DNA from: Prado023 sp963747335
Lineage (GTDB): Bacteria > Actinomycetota > Actinomycetes > S36-B12 > CAIYMF01
Reading direction: 5' to 3'
NCBI GenBank assembly: GCA_963747335.1
Contig: CAVVEV010000004.1
Location: forward strand, 62,001 to 126,000
Length of the DNA: 64,000 nt
Part shown: piece after piece, positions 16,839 through 26,015 of the stretch
How positions within the stretch are numbered: position 1 is the first letter of the stretch
How the letters are laid out: each line of letters opens with the position of its first letter
Notes under the pieces: generated by a model
Seen by the model: the letters and a program-made list of their open reading frames with translations, nothing else
What the model was told of the DNA's origin: nothing
Database searches by the model: none
Translations under genes and position numbers: made by a program

Positions 16839-18237
16839 CTACGCCCGACCTGCGCTCCCCTCGGCGGCCGTCCCCGCGAACCTGCCCGCGGCCTTGTCGA
16901 AGCTCCGCCACGCCCGGGGGTAGGGGCTGCGAGCGGGCACCGTCGGGGCCGCCGCAGAGACGACCTCCCGCCACCGGCCATACGCGGCTGCGATCTCGGC
17001 GAACGCCGACCTCGTGCACTCCACGCGGTCCTCGACGTCGCCGGTGAGCGCAGCAGCAAGCCCACCCGTCGATGCGCTCCTGGACCTCCCGACGATCGGC
17101 CTCGATCAGGCCGCGCAGCCGTGCGTAGTCGGTCAGGACCACACGGTGCACGTCCTCGTGATCCCACCAGAGCGACCCTCGTGCGTACGTGCCGCCCGGC
17201 GACGGACCTCGATCGGGCAACCCCGCGGCATCGACGGCGTCGAACCAGACGGGCACACGGACCGACAGGCACGGCGCGGCTGTCCCGGTCACCCAGTGGG
17301 TGGCCGGGCCCTCGGCTGGCAGCTCCGAGACCCACGACCCGGTGGTCTGCGAGCCCCGCACCGGCCCGAACCCGGCATGCATGCACACCGTCGCCCCGAT
17401 CAGGCCACCCACCGCATGATCCGACGGGCCCCATCCGGGCCGGCCGTCGGCGCGGGGTCCGTGATCGGCCAGCAGCTCCCACGCGCGAGTCAGGTCGACC
17501 CGACCACGTGCCGCCGACAGCGAATCACTCGTCCGGCACTGACGGGCGCGGGCGTCGCTGAAACGCGTGTAGACCCGGTCGCTGTAGTCCGCCGCGAAGT
17601 CGAAGTCCTCGCGGCCCGCACACCACTTCGCAGCGATGGCGTGGTCGACCAGGCCAGGCGAAGAGCGGTCGAACTGTCCGCCGATCGTGATCGCGTTCGA
17701 GATCGATCCCGACCCCTCGACGCGGCGCGCCGCCCACTCCCGTCCGGCTGTCTCGAGGATCCACGCCTCGTTGGGATCGGTGACCAGGAAGCTGTTGTGG
17801 TAGCGGAAGTCGTGGGTGTGCCCGCAGTTGCCACCCTGCCCGTGCTCCGCGAGCAGGTCGGTCATGACCTCGACCGCGGCGCCGGCCGTGTCGGCGCGCT
17901 CGAGTGCCAGGCGCAGCAGGTCCATGCCGATCAGGCCCGGCTCCTTCTCGTGCGGGACCCTGGTGAAGACCGCCTCGTTGCCGATCACGACCCCGTGGTT
18001 GTTCGCGCCCATCTCCGCGCCCCAGATCCAGTAGGGCTTGCCCAGCAGCACAGCATTCGTCCGAGCCACCTGCGGGATTCGGATGTACGTGCACATGACC
18101 TCCGCGCCGGGGTCGTACTCCCCACCCGGGACGTACACCACCTCATGGGCCTCGTTGGGCTCCCGGTCGCTGTTCTTGGCGAAGACCACCGACCCATCAG
18201 CGGTGGCATCGGACAGGGCCACGAACGTGTCGCACAT
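16839..18237 (-). pseudogene. peptidase C69-family dipeptidase, frameshifted near 3' end
   Basis: Ntn-hydrolase of the C69 dipeptidase/secernin family. The protein starts MCDTFVAL, so Cys2 would become the N-terminal nucleophile after Met removal. Family blocks follow: VVFAKNSDREPNEAH, GANNHGVVIGNEAVF and LVTDPNEAWILETAGREWAARRV. The frame holds until IDG near residue 390, then the expected C-terminus (LAAALTGDVEDR..., ending TAAEGSAGRA) continues in the next frame. One extra base in GGGTGGGC around 17060-17068 explains this; repaired length is about 465 residues. As sequenced, the frame reads on to 16693 with an unrelated Arg-rich tail. The active site is unaffected, so even the truncated form could fold. 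Confidence 0.82.
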
Positions 18238-18541
18238 GTGCCCATCATGGGCGCGCGGGACCGGCCGAGTCCCGCGGGTCGCGCGGGACCAATGCCTCTA
18301 CCGGGCCGCCAGATCGCCGCACGAGGCTGGGACTGGGACGAGAGTCCCGCACGTGGAGATGGGGATGATCCGCCGTGCACGGGTTGCCAGACCCTGACGT
18401 CGAGGGAGCAGGTCTGCTCCTCCGTGTGAACCTGGCTGCCCCGGGTCCTCGCGCCTCCGCCCGCACCTCCAGCGGCCCATCGGCCCACCGGGCAGGCACA
18501 GACAGCGCCTCGCCCGCGTCAGGTGAGAGGAGAGGTGCACC
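18238..18541. promoter_or_regulatory. divergent intergenic region
   Basis: 304 bases between the starts of the C69 peptidase (minus) and a secreted protein (plus). The only clear signal is the ribosome binding site GGAGAGGTGCACC before ATG 18542. No RNA gene, repeat or protein supported. Confidence 0.35.
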
Positions 18542-20091
18542 ATGAAACGACTCATCGCCCTGTTGGTCGGGGCACTGGTGGGGGGGTGACGTCACACCGC
18601 ACAGCCCGCCCTGGCGGGCAGCACCACCGTTGGAGGCCTCCCCTACGGGACGGTGGTCACACTCGACTTCCCCAACATCCAATGGACTGACCCGGTTCGC
18701 TGTCTCAAAGGCAAGGTCACCGGGACTGTCAACGGCCTGGTGACTGACGACTGGGGCTTCTACGCGGACATCAAGTTGAAGTCGGATCCCACGTACACCA
18801 GTTACGCGTCGTACTGGAGCGACAGATCCGGGATCTTCGTCGCCAATGACGCATTCGAGATGTGCCCGAAGGACCACCCGAGCGGCGCCTACGAAGTCAG
18901 CGGGTACGTCTGGGTATCGACCGCCATGTCCGACACCTGGGCATGGGTGGAGGTCCCCTTCACGACGGAGTTCACCCTCACCCCGATGCTGACCACGACG
19001 ACACTGGCCATCCCGACGGTCGTCGGCACGATCACGACCTTCTCCGGGAAGGTGATGGCCAGGCGACTGGCCTGACGGTGGCCCCCGCCCCACCGGCATC
19101 GGCCGACCCGACCAGCATCACGGGCGATGACTGGAGCGTGACGCTGGAAGTCCCCGACACGAGGTGGGAGGACCTCTTCCAACTGAACTTCACGCCATGC
19201 AACGACCTCGCAGTCACGGTCACGGTGTCCGCCCCGCCGGGCACCTCGTGGACCGTCTCCGGCGTGATCACGCCCAGCAGTTCCGCCACGGCCATCGAGA
19301 ACTTCACTGTCAGCGGGTCAGGACCGGCACAGTCCTCGATACCCGGGATCCAGATGTGCGAGCACTTCAACCTTCCGAGCGCACCCCCAGATGACCGTTA
19401 CCTCGTGACAGGGACTGCGACCGTTCCCTCGGGCACGCCTGCAAGCCTTCCGTTCGCAGCTGAGTTCACGATCGCCCCGATGCCCAGCTACGTGATGCTC
19501 CTCGGGCACGAGCTCCGGGCCAATGCGAGCGTGTTCTTCGCTCGTGTCTCCCAGAACAGCTCGGGATTCATGAGGCCGGTCACTGGAGGGTCGCTGGTCC
19601 TCGACAGGCTGGAGGGGAGTTCGTGGATCAAGGCTGGCGATGGGGTATGGACGGGCGAGGGCACCTTCGCTGCCTCAGCTGGAAGCATCCTGCCGACCGG
19701 CTCCTACATCCGGCTGCGGTACCTCGGGGACTACTCCGTGGCCGCCAACGACGGGCTTCCGTGGCCGGTGTTCGCTCCTTACGTGCCGCCCGCGCCACCT
19801 GCGCCCGTGGTCCAGCCGGCGCCCACGGCAAGGGTCAAGATCAAGGCTGTGAGCGCACGGTCGAAGTTGAAGGTCGATGTGAACCCGAACCTGGGCACGA
19901 AGTACTGGACCTTCCAGGTGCAGCGCAAGAATGCTGATGGGACCTGGAAGGCTCACAAGACCTACAGGACACAGGGCAGCAAGGAGACCCGGACGGTGAA
20001 CCTGCGCAGGGGCACCTACCGCGTGTGGGTGAACCCGAAGCTCTGGTACCAGGGCGCCATGTCGCCCAACGAGGTGACACTCAGGCGCTGA
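18542..20091 (+). pseudogene. secreted beta-sandwich protein broken by a stop and a frameshift
   Basis: ATG 18542, preceded by GGAGAGGTGCACC, starts a signal peptide (MKRLIALLVGALVGG) that hits an in-frame TGA at 18587-18589. The same frame then continues naturally with the cleavage-like AQPALAG and a domain (GLPYGTVVTLDFPNIQWTDP..., to 19075). A related domain follows in another frame (GDDWSVTLEVPDTRWEDLFQ..., to 20091) and ends in a Pro-rich linker and a basic beta domain (VKIKAVSARSKLKVDVNPN...). Both units have two cysteines and look like Ig-type beta sandwiches. Either one gene with a nonsense codon and a frameshift near 19060-19080, or two adjacent paralogues. No named family recognised; export is inferred. 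Confidence 0.6.
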
Positions 20092-20101
20092 CCTGACCGC
20101 A

Positions 20102-20159
20102 GCGCCAGGACTGGCGCGGAACGGACACGCACTGTCGGGATTCGGACACAGCTGTCCGA
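20102..20159 (+). terminator. two hairpins after the secreted-protein gene
   Basis: Ten bases after the stop at 20091 are GCGCCAG/CTGGCGC (20102-20117, two-base apex) and then TCGGACA-CAGC-TGTCCGA (20142-20159, seven-base stem, four-base loop). There is no T-run, as is common for intrinsic terminators in high-GC actinobacteria. They separate the secreted gene from the aminotransferase. Confidence 0.45.
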
Positions 20160-20247
20160 GATCTGCCATTCGCCGGTGCTCGACGCCCGGGGCGTCCGCG
20201 TGGGCTCCTGAGGGGCATCGCCCACCCTGCGGGTCGATACTGCGCCC

Positions 20248-21628
20248 ATGAGCGGTCCGCACAGCACCGACGCGTCGAACCCGGATGAACCCGCGCCAGC
20301 AGGCCCAACCCGCGACGGGATACTCGCCCTCGCTGAGCGGCTCGTGTGCCCCGATCGCGTCCGCACATTCCAGTCACTGGGCGCCACCATCGTCATGGGC
20401 CGCCGGGAGGGGTATCGGATCCACGACGTCGACGGCCGCATGTGGCTGGACCTGCACCTCAACGGCGGTGTGTTCAACCTCGGGCACCGCAACCCCGAGC
20501 TCATCTCCGCACTGGTCGGGGCCCTGGACTCCCTGGACATCGGAAACCACCACTTCCCCAGCGTCGAGCGCTCGCTGCTGGCCTCCGACCTCATCGAGGC
20601 AACCCCCGGCATGGCCTACGCGGTCTTCGCCAGCGGCGGAGGCGAGGCGATCGACCTGGCGATCAAGTCCGCCCGGCGGGCCACCGGACGCCGCCGGGTC
20701 GTCTCCGTCGCGGGCGCGTACCACGGGCACACCGGGTTGGCCCTGGCCGCGGGGGACCGCGAGGCCGCCGAGTCGTTCCTGTCCCAGGGCGCCGAGGACG
20801 AGTTCCCCCAGATCCCGTTCAACGACCTGCCCGCCCTGGAGGCCGCCCTGGCTGCTGCCCCCACGGCCGCGGTCATCCTCGAGACGATCCCCGCGACCAT
20901 CGGCTTCCCCGTGCCGGCAGACGACTACCTCACCGGGGTCCGCGAGCTTCTGCGACCGCTTCGGGGCCCTGTACATCGCCGACGAGGTGCAGACCGGGCT
21001 CGGCCGCACCGGGTCGCTCTGGGCGGTGCAGCGGTCCGGCGTCACCCCAGACATCCTCGTGACAGGCAAGGGCCTGTCCGGCGGGCTCTACCCGATCGCC
21101 GCGACCTTGCTGTCGTCGCGGGCCGGCGCGTGGCTCGAGGACGATGGTTGGTCGAACATCTCCACGTTCGGCGGCTCAGAGCTCGGGTGCCGCGTGGCGC
21201 GTGTGGTCCTCGCCATCACGACCCGCCCGGAGACCACAACGCAGGTCGAGACGCTGACGTCCACGTTCGCCACGGGCCTGGCCGACCTCGCCGCGCGCTA
21301 CCCGGAATGGCTCGTCGAGGTGCGCCAGACCGGTCTGGTGATCGGGCTGCGCTTCGCCCACCCCATGGGCGGAATGCTGATGACACGCGCCTGCTACGAG
21401 GCCGGCGTCTGGGCCATGTTCGCCGGGTTCGACCGCTCGGTGCTGCAGTTCAAGCCGGGCCTGCTCATGTCGGACGCGGATGCCGGTGAGGTGCTGGCAC
21501 GGCTCGAGGCGGCGATCTCCGGACTGCTCGACACCGGCCTCCTTGCGAACCCCGAACTCTTGGCCCGGATGTTCAGCCAGGTCGCGCCCGCACCTGACCG
21601 GGCAACGAGCGGGGGGCCGCAGGGATGA
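20248..21628 (+). pseudogene. class III aminotransferase, frameshifted as sequenced
   Basis: PLP-dependent class III (ornithine/acetylornithine-type) aminotransferase, about 459 residues if repaired. Blocks in order: the substrate/PLP region LHLNGGVFNLGHRNPEL, FASGGGEAIDLAIKSARRATG, the aromatic stacking segment AGAYHGHTGLAL, the Asp motif ALYIADEVQTGLGRTGSLW, and the Schiff-base lysine in DILVTGKGLSGGLYP. The first part reads in one frame up to VREL, the rest from CDRFGALYIADEV in the next. Removing one T in GAGCTTCTGCG near 20946-20950 joins them. Start ATG 20248. Its stop overlaps the start of the kinase-like gene (ATGATG), so the pair forms an operon. Substrate unknown. Confidence 0.85.
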
Positions 21629-22680
21629 TGGGCGAGCCCACGCACGATCACGCCGGGACCGCCCCGACCGGGCGCGCCATCCCCGAGCGCGAGCACCTGC
21701 TGGGCGTCCTCCAAGAGACCGAACGGCGCCTCGACCCAGCGAACCCGGAGGCCGGGGGGCACGTCACGGTCCTGGCCTACGGCGAGATCTCGGCCGCGTT
21801 GACGACCGACGAGCTGCCCGGCCTGGTCTGCAAGCGGATGGCGGGCTATCCCGACGAGGACTCCGTCGGCGACTACCTGGACCTCGTGGACGAGTACCTG
21901 GACGAGCTCGCCTCCGCGGGGATCAGCGTCGTGGCGACCGAGGCGATCCCGATCCGTCGCCCGGGTCGACCGCCGGTCATCTACCTCGTGCAGCCGCGCA
22001 TGGAGTCCCACACCCTGGGGCACAGGCAGCTGCACGCCACGGACGATGACGGCCTGGCCGGGGTGATCGGCCAGGTGCTCGGCTCGGTCGCGCTGCTGTC
22101 CCAACGCAGCGCGGCACGAACGGACGGAGTCGAAGTGGCCCTCGACGGCCAGCTCTCGAACTGGTCGTTCGGCGCGACCAGCCGAGCACCCGATGCGTCC
22201 GTGCGCCCAGCATCCCCAACCGCCGCACCCCTGAACGCGGCTCCCCCGCAGCCGGTTCTCGTCGACGTCGGGACCCCGTTCATCCGGCACCACGGTCGGC
22301 ACCGCCTCGACGCCAGGGTCGTGGTCTCCCCCGCCCCTCCCGGGATCCGGGCCCTCCTGCTGCGCTTCGTCGCCGACTCCTACCAGGACGACTACTTCGT
22401 CCCTCGGACCGTGGCCCTGGACCTGCTGGGCAACTTCCACAAGGAGGGCGCCCCGCACCGGATCGACACCGGCCTGGACGTGGTCAACCAGTGGTTGGCC
22501 AGCGCCGACATCCCCGGGCCACGCCACCCGATCCGCACCGCCGAGGTGGCCGACTACTACCGCCGCGACGCCCAGATCCTCGCGCTCTTCCTGCGGGCAC
22601 GACGTGCCGACCGGGCGGTCCGCACGAAGATCCTGCGCCAGCGCTACGACTTCCTCCTGCCCGGCAAGGTCGCCCGCTGA
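21625..22680 (+). CDS. kinase-like-fold protein paired with aminotransferase
   Basis: 351 residues, cytoplasmic. Three blocks fit a divergent protein-kinase/aminoglycoside-phosphotransferase fold: an N-lobe strand-lysine pattern (VTVLAYGEISAAL ... LVCKRMAGY), a catalytic-loop-like DGQLSNWSF (compare HxDxxxxN) and a metal-site-like VLVDVGTPF. It may belong to the small actinobacterial family DUF6206, but I cannot confirm that. It starts at ATG 21625, overlapping the aminotransferase stop; a second ATG at 21628 is equally possible. Tight coupling to a PLP aminotransferase suggests a two-step modification of an amino compound. No substrate can be read. Confidence 0.6.
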   Translation: MMGEPTHDHAGTAPTGRAIPEREHLLGVLQETERRLDPANPEAGGHVTVLAYGEISAALTTDELPGLVCKRMAGYPDEDSVGDYLDLVDEYLDELASAGISVVATEAIPIRRPGRPPVIYLVQPRMESHTLGHRQLHATDDDGLAGVIGQVLGSVALLSQRSAARTDGVEVALDGQLSNWSFGATSRAPDASVRPASPTAAPLNAAPPQPVLVDVGTPFIRHHGRHRLDARVVVSPAPPGIRALLLRFVADSYQDDYFVPRTVALDLLGNFHKEGAPHRIDTGLDVVNQWLASADIPGPRHPIRTAEVADYYRRDAQILALFLRARRADRAVRTKILRQRYDFLLPGKVAR

Positions 22681-22722
22681 GCGCGACTCGTGCGCACCAC
22701 CCAGCCGGCGGCCTTCCCTCGA

Positions 22723-23976
22723 TCACCCGGGGCCGAGGGACGCGGGGTTGTCCGACGCCGGCAGCAGCAGGGTCCAGGTGTTCGTCGCCGGGTCGTAGGC
22801 CCAGACATCGTCAGTGGACAGGGTCGAGTTCTCGAACTCGAAGCCGCCCACCGGATCTCCCGTGCGGCGCACCAGGCCGCCGATCACGACCATCCGCTCG
22901 TTGATCGGGTCGTAGACCATCGTGTCGACCAGGCGCGCCATCGGATCCACCTCGACCCCGCCGACCATCGTCGTCGTCGGCCAGCCGGGTCCCCGATCGG
23001 CAACGGCCCACGCGTCAGAGCCCGCGTCGTAGCTGAGCATCGCGGTCTCGGCGAACAGCCACGTGCGCTCCCCGACGGGGTCGAAGGCTGCCGCCCAACC
23101 AGCCGGGTAACCGAGCTCGAGCGTGTCGGGGACGTCGGCTCGTCGCGACCACGTCCCCGACCCCGGGTCGAACGCCCAGGTCTGGCCCGGTTCGTCGAGG
23201 GCACCGGGTCGCGTGATGACGAGGATCAGCAGGTGCTCGGCACCGTCGTAGGCGAGGTCGACCTCATCCATCCGCGCGTTGGCCCGGGCATCGGCGGAGT
23301 CCGAGGAATCCGCCGAGTCCACGACGCTCCACGAGTCCGTGGCGAGGTCGTATGACTTCACCGTGCCGGTGGTGGCCTCGAAGGCGAGCAGGCGTTCCCC
23401 GTCGGGGTCGTACACGGCGATCGGCCATGCCTCACTGCCGCCTCCGGTCGACGACGACTGCGTCCACTCGTCAGCGGCAGGGTCATAGCTCCACACGGGC
23501 GCGAGCCCGACCGGCAGGCCCAGGACCAGCCCCGTCCCCTCGTGCAGGACGAACTGCCCGAGGGCCGGTCGCCCCTCCGGCGAGGGGAGTGAGGACGCGC
23601 CCCGCTCCTGCCACGAGTTCGTGCACACGTCGAAGGCCCATGTGGACTGCAGGCTCCATGAGCCCACCCCCTCGGGGACCAGGCCCGACTCACCGACGAT
23701 GACCGCCGCGTCCGACGGCGCCATGGCCGCCAACTGGAACCACGCACTGGAACCGGCACCGGGCCGGGCCTGATCGGCGGCCCCGGGCGCGCTGGGGGTG
23801 GAGCCCGGCGGACATCCCGTCGGTGAGGTCCCCGTGGCCGTGGCCGACGCGGAAGTCGACGGCGACGTCGCCGGGGTGATCGGAGCAGTCGACCCATCGG
23901 GTCCGGGCGTCCCCGAGGAGCACCCCACGACCAGAGCCCCGGCCATCACGCACACCATCGACCGCACCCTCCACAT
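22723..23976 (-). CDS. lipoprotein with Kelch-like repeats
   Basis: 417 residues. A signal with lipobox (MVCVMAGALVVGCSSG) is followed by a Thr/Ser/Pro linker of about 50 residues and repeated blocks of the form W-(A/S)-(F/Y)-D-x-x-(S/T/A)-x-x-W (WAFDVCTNSW, WSYDPAADEW, KSYDLATDSW, WAFDPGSGTW, LSYDAGSDAW, WAYDPATNTW). This is the pattern of a six- or seven-bladed Kelch beta-propeller outside the membrane. It probably binds a carbohydrate or protein ligand. Start ATG 23976 is supported by GGGAGGTGCGCC. It lies 19 bases after another propeller-type lipoprotein on the same strand, so they are probably co-expressed. Confidence 0.8.
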   Translation of the reverse strand: MWRVRSMVCVMAGALVVGCSSGTPGPDGSTAPITPATSPSTSASATATGTSPTGCPPGSTPSAPGAADQARPGAGSSAWFQLAAMAPSDAAVIVGESGLVPEGVGSWSLQSTWAFDVCTNSWQERGASSLPSPEGRPALGQFVLHEGTGLVLGLPVGLAPVWSYDPAADEWTQSSSTGGGSEAWPIAVYDPDGERLLAFEATTGTVKSYDLATDSWSVVDSADSSDSADARANARMDEVDLAYDGAEHLLILVITRPGALDEPGQTWAFDPGSGTWSRRADVPDTLELGYPAGWAAAFDPVGERTWLFAETAMLSYDAGSDAWAVADRGPGWPTTTMVGGVEVDPMARLVDTMVYDPINERMVVIGGLVRRTGDPVGGFEFENSTLSTDDVWAYDPATNTWTLLLPASDNPASLGPG

Positions 23977-23995
23977 GGCGCACCTCCCTGCGAGG

Positions 23996-25342
23996 TCAGT
24001 CGGCCGCCCAGCCGCTGACCGCGACGACGCGGTCGCTCGACTCGGCGAGCGGGTCGGGTCCCACGACGTTGGCCAGCACGACCGAGCCGTCGCCGGAGAT
24101 CCGCAACGGCCCGTCGCCAGTGGACGGCTCATACCCGCCGTCCCGGAGCAACGCCCCGATGTCGGTCTCCGCGCCCGACGCGACATCACGGACCGAGCCG
24201 TGGTTCACCACCAGCTGGCCATCGGCACTGGCCTGGCGGTATGTGTCGAACGGGTAGTTGGGCATGGCGGGAGTGCTCACGAACGCCTGCATCCAGGGCA
24301 AGGGCGTCGACTCGCCCGTCACCACGTCGTAGGCGGCGTACTCGGGCACGACGTCGGCCTCAGTGGCCTCCTCCAGGACGCCCATCCTGATGAACACCGT
24401 GCGGCCATCGCGGGTCATTCCCCCGCTGCCCTCCACGCTGCGGACCTCGCGGCTCGCGGTGAGATACAGCAGGTCCTCCTCCCAGCCGACCTTCCCGTAC
24501 TCCCCACCTGAGGAACGGTCACCGTTCACGTGCACGACGGCGCCGTCGGCGGAGATCTGCGGGTAGCTCATCCCCTCGTCGGCGAACTCGTCGTCGTCGT
24601 CCTCCCGACCGAACCGGTTGATCCCACAGGGCACGCCGGTGCTGATCAACTCGCCGGTCCCGAGGTCCTTCACGTACAGGACCGGCTCCTTGGGCGCTTC
24701 GTAGTTCGCACAGAACGCCGCGATGCGCCCATCCCCGGAGACGGAGTCCGCGGACACGTTCAGGTGCGGCGCCCAGTGGTAGTCGCAGCCCTCCTCGCAC
24801 GTGCGGGCCTCCCACGCCGGCTCGAGCGGCACGCCGGCGGAGTCCGTGTCGATCCGGGTCCGCGATCCGCTCACGGAATCCACGAGGTACACCCCACCCG
24901 AGGGGAACCACCCGACGACGCTGGTGGCCACCTGTTCCACAAGGAGCGTGGGAGTCTCCGGGATCATCGCGCCCTGTTCGGCCAGCGAGCAGAATCCGAG
25001 GTCCTCGTCGGCCCAGTCGCACAGGACCGTCTGCTCGCCCGTCGCGCGATTCATGAGCACCACGGGCTTGGGCTCGTTGGCGCCCGGCTCGCGCGGCTCG
25101 GAACCGACCACCCAGGTGGCGTCGTGGGAGATGTCGTTGACGTAGACCATCCCCAGCGGGGTGATGGCCAGACCTGCCGACGCACTGGCCGACGGGGCCG
25201 GAGGGGTGGTCGGCGCGGATGCCGCGGGGGTCGACGGCCCACCGTCCCCTGTGTCCCCGGCGCACCCCGGGAGGAATCCGAGGACGACAGCCACTCCCAG
25301 CCCGAGCCCCAGTCCCCGTGTGTGGGCACGTCCACGGACCAT
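23996..25342 (-). CDS. lipoprotein with WD40/PD40-type propeller
   Basis: 448 residues. Lipoprotein signal ending VVLGFLPGCAG, a Thr/Ala/Pro linker, then repeated strands of the TolB/PD40 type (ISHDATWVVGSE..., VSGDGRIAAFC, ISADGAVVHVNGD, MTRDGRTVFIRM, QASADGQLVVNHG, ISGDGSVVLANV): short xS.DG...V blocks, as in WD40-like beta-propellers. Two cysteine pairs (CDWADEDLGFC, CEEGC) may form disulfides. ATG 25342 was chosen because GGGGAGG is eight bases away; GTG codons at 25348 and 25351 are possible. Function unknown, surface-exposed. Confidence 0.75.
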   Translation of the reverse strand: MVRGRAHTRGLGLGLGVAVVLGFLPGCAGDTGDGGPSTPAASAPTTPPAPSASASAGLAITPLGMVYVNDISHDATWVVGSEPREPGANEPKPVVLMNRATGEQTVLCDWADEDLGFCSLAEQGAMIPETPTLLVEQVATSVVGWFPSGGVYLVDSVSGSRTRIDTDSAGVPLEPAWEARTCEEGCDYHWAPHLNVSADSVSGDGRIAAFCANYEAPKEPVLYVKDLGTGELISTGVPCGINRFGREDDDDEFADEGMSYPQISADGAVVHVNGDRSSGGEYGKVGWEEDLLYLTASREVRSVEGSGGMTRDGRTVFIRMGVLEEATEADVVPEYAAYDVVTGESTPLPWMQAFVSTPAMPNYPFDTYRQASADGQLVVNHGSVRDVASGAETDIGALLRDGGYEPSTGDGPLRISGDGSVVLANVVGPDPLAESSDRVVAVSGWAAD

Positions 25343-25463
25343 CCCCACCACCTCCCCAGCAGGCGGCGCGGGGCTGCCGCCCTCCCCTCCATGCTCGCGT
25401 GGGCACGCCCCAGGGGACAGTGCCGTTCGGCCCCACCGGGGATCCGGGCAGGTCTTCCGGCCG

Positions 25464-25496
25464 GGCAGGGCGACCCCGCAGGCAGGGCGACCCCGC
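25464..25496. repeat. direct repeat, 2 x 16 bp
   Basis: Two perfect copies of GGCAGGGCGACCCCGC (25464-25479 and 25481-25496) separated by one base, in the 170-base gap upstream of the propeller lipoprotein and just after the stop of the 159-residue gene. It may form a terminator or be slippage-derived; nothing else seen in the gap. Confidence 0.7.
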
Positions 25497-25513
25497 GGGG
25501 GGCAACCCGCCGC

Positions 25514-25993
25514 CTACCCGATCCGGCGAAGGACGAACGGCGTGCCACCGGGCAGGGAACCCGGGATCCCGAACGTCACTCCGATCAGGGCCGAGTCGCC
25601 GAACGGCCGCAACTCATCGACGACCCGGGGCCACGGGAACGGCGCGTCAACCGGGTAGCCGATGATCAGCGCGGGCCGGCCATCGCGCCGCGAGGGGCCG
25701 ATCCCCGCCGTCATCTCGATCGAGTCGATGATCTGCTCGCCCGACCGCAGCAGGTTGACCCCGACGAGTGTCGCCGTCCCGTCCTCGGCGAGGGTGAAGC
25801 GCTTCCCGTACCACCCCGGCATCCGGGCAAGCCGCATCATCACCGGGCTGGCCGCGCGCAGCCACACGGGGCCGACGTACTCACCTCGATGCTCGCCCAC
25901 CAAGTGGTCCGGAGTCGGGACCGGGGCGGAGCCGTACGCCTCGTGCAGGGCGCGCACAGAGCCCATGTCGACCAGACCCGGGTCGATGCTCAT
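25514..25993 (-). CDS. small protein, possibly DUF4334-like
   Basis: 159 residues, cytoplasmic. The blocks LVGEHRGEYVGP and MPGWYGKRFTLAEDG resemble the GXWXG/DUF4334 architecture, followed by beta-rich FGDSALIGVTFGIPGSLPGGT. I am not certain of the family. It lies 22 bases after the PLP-lyase stop in a three-gene run (transporter, PLP enzyme, this protein), so it probably assists the same small-molecule pathway. Start ATG 25993; the preceding sequence has GAACGGTGAGGAGCACGGT with GAGGAG as ribosome binding site. Confidence 0.6.
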   Translation of the reverse strand: MSIDPGLVDMGSVRALHEAYGSAPVPTPDHLVGEHRGEYVGPVWLRAASPVMMRLARMPGWYGKRFTLAEDGTATLVGVNLLRSGEQIIDSIEMTAGIGPSRRDGRPALIIGYPVDAPFPWPRVVDELRPFGDSALIGVTFGIPGSLPGGTPFVLRRIG

Positions 25994-26015
25994 ACCGTGC
26001 TCCTCACCGTTCCGA

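Noticed and set aside
14988..17561. 857-codon plus-strand frame across three genes
   Set aside because: Runs across opposite-strand AMIN-like and C69 genes; low complexity, no start signal.
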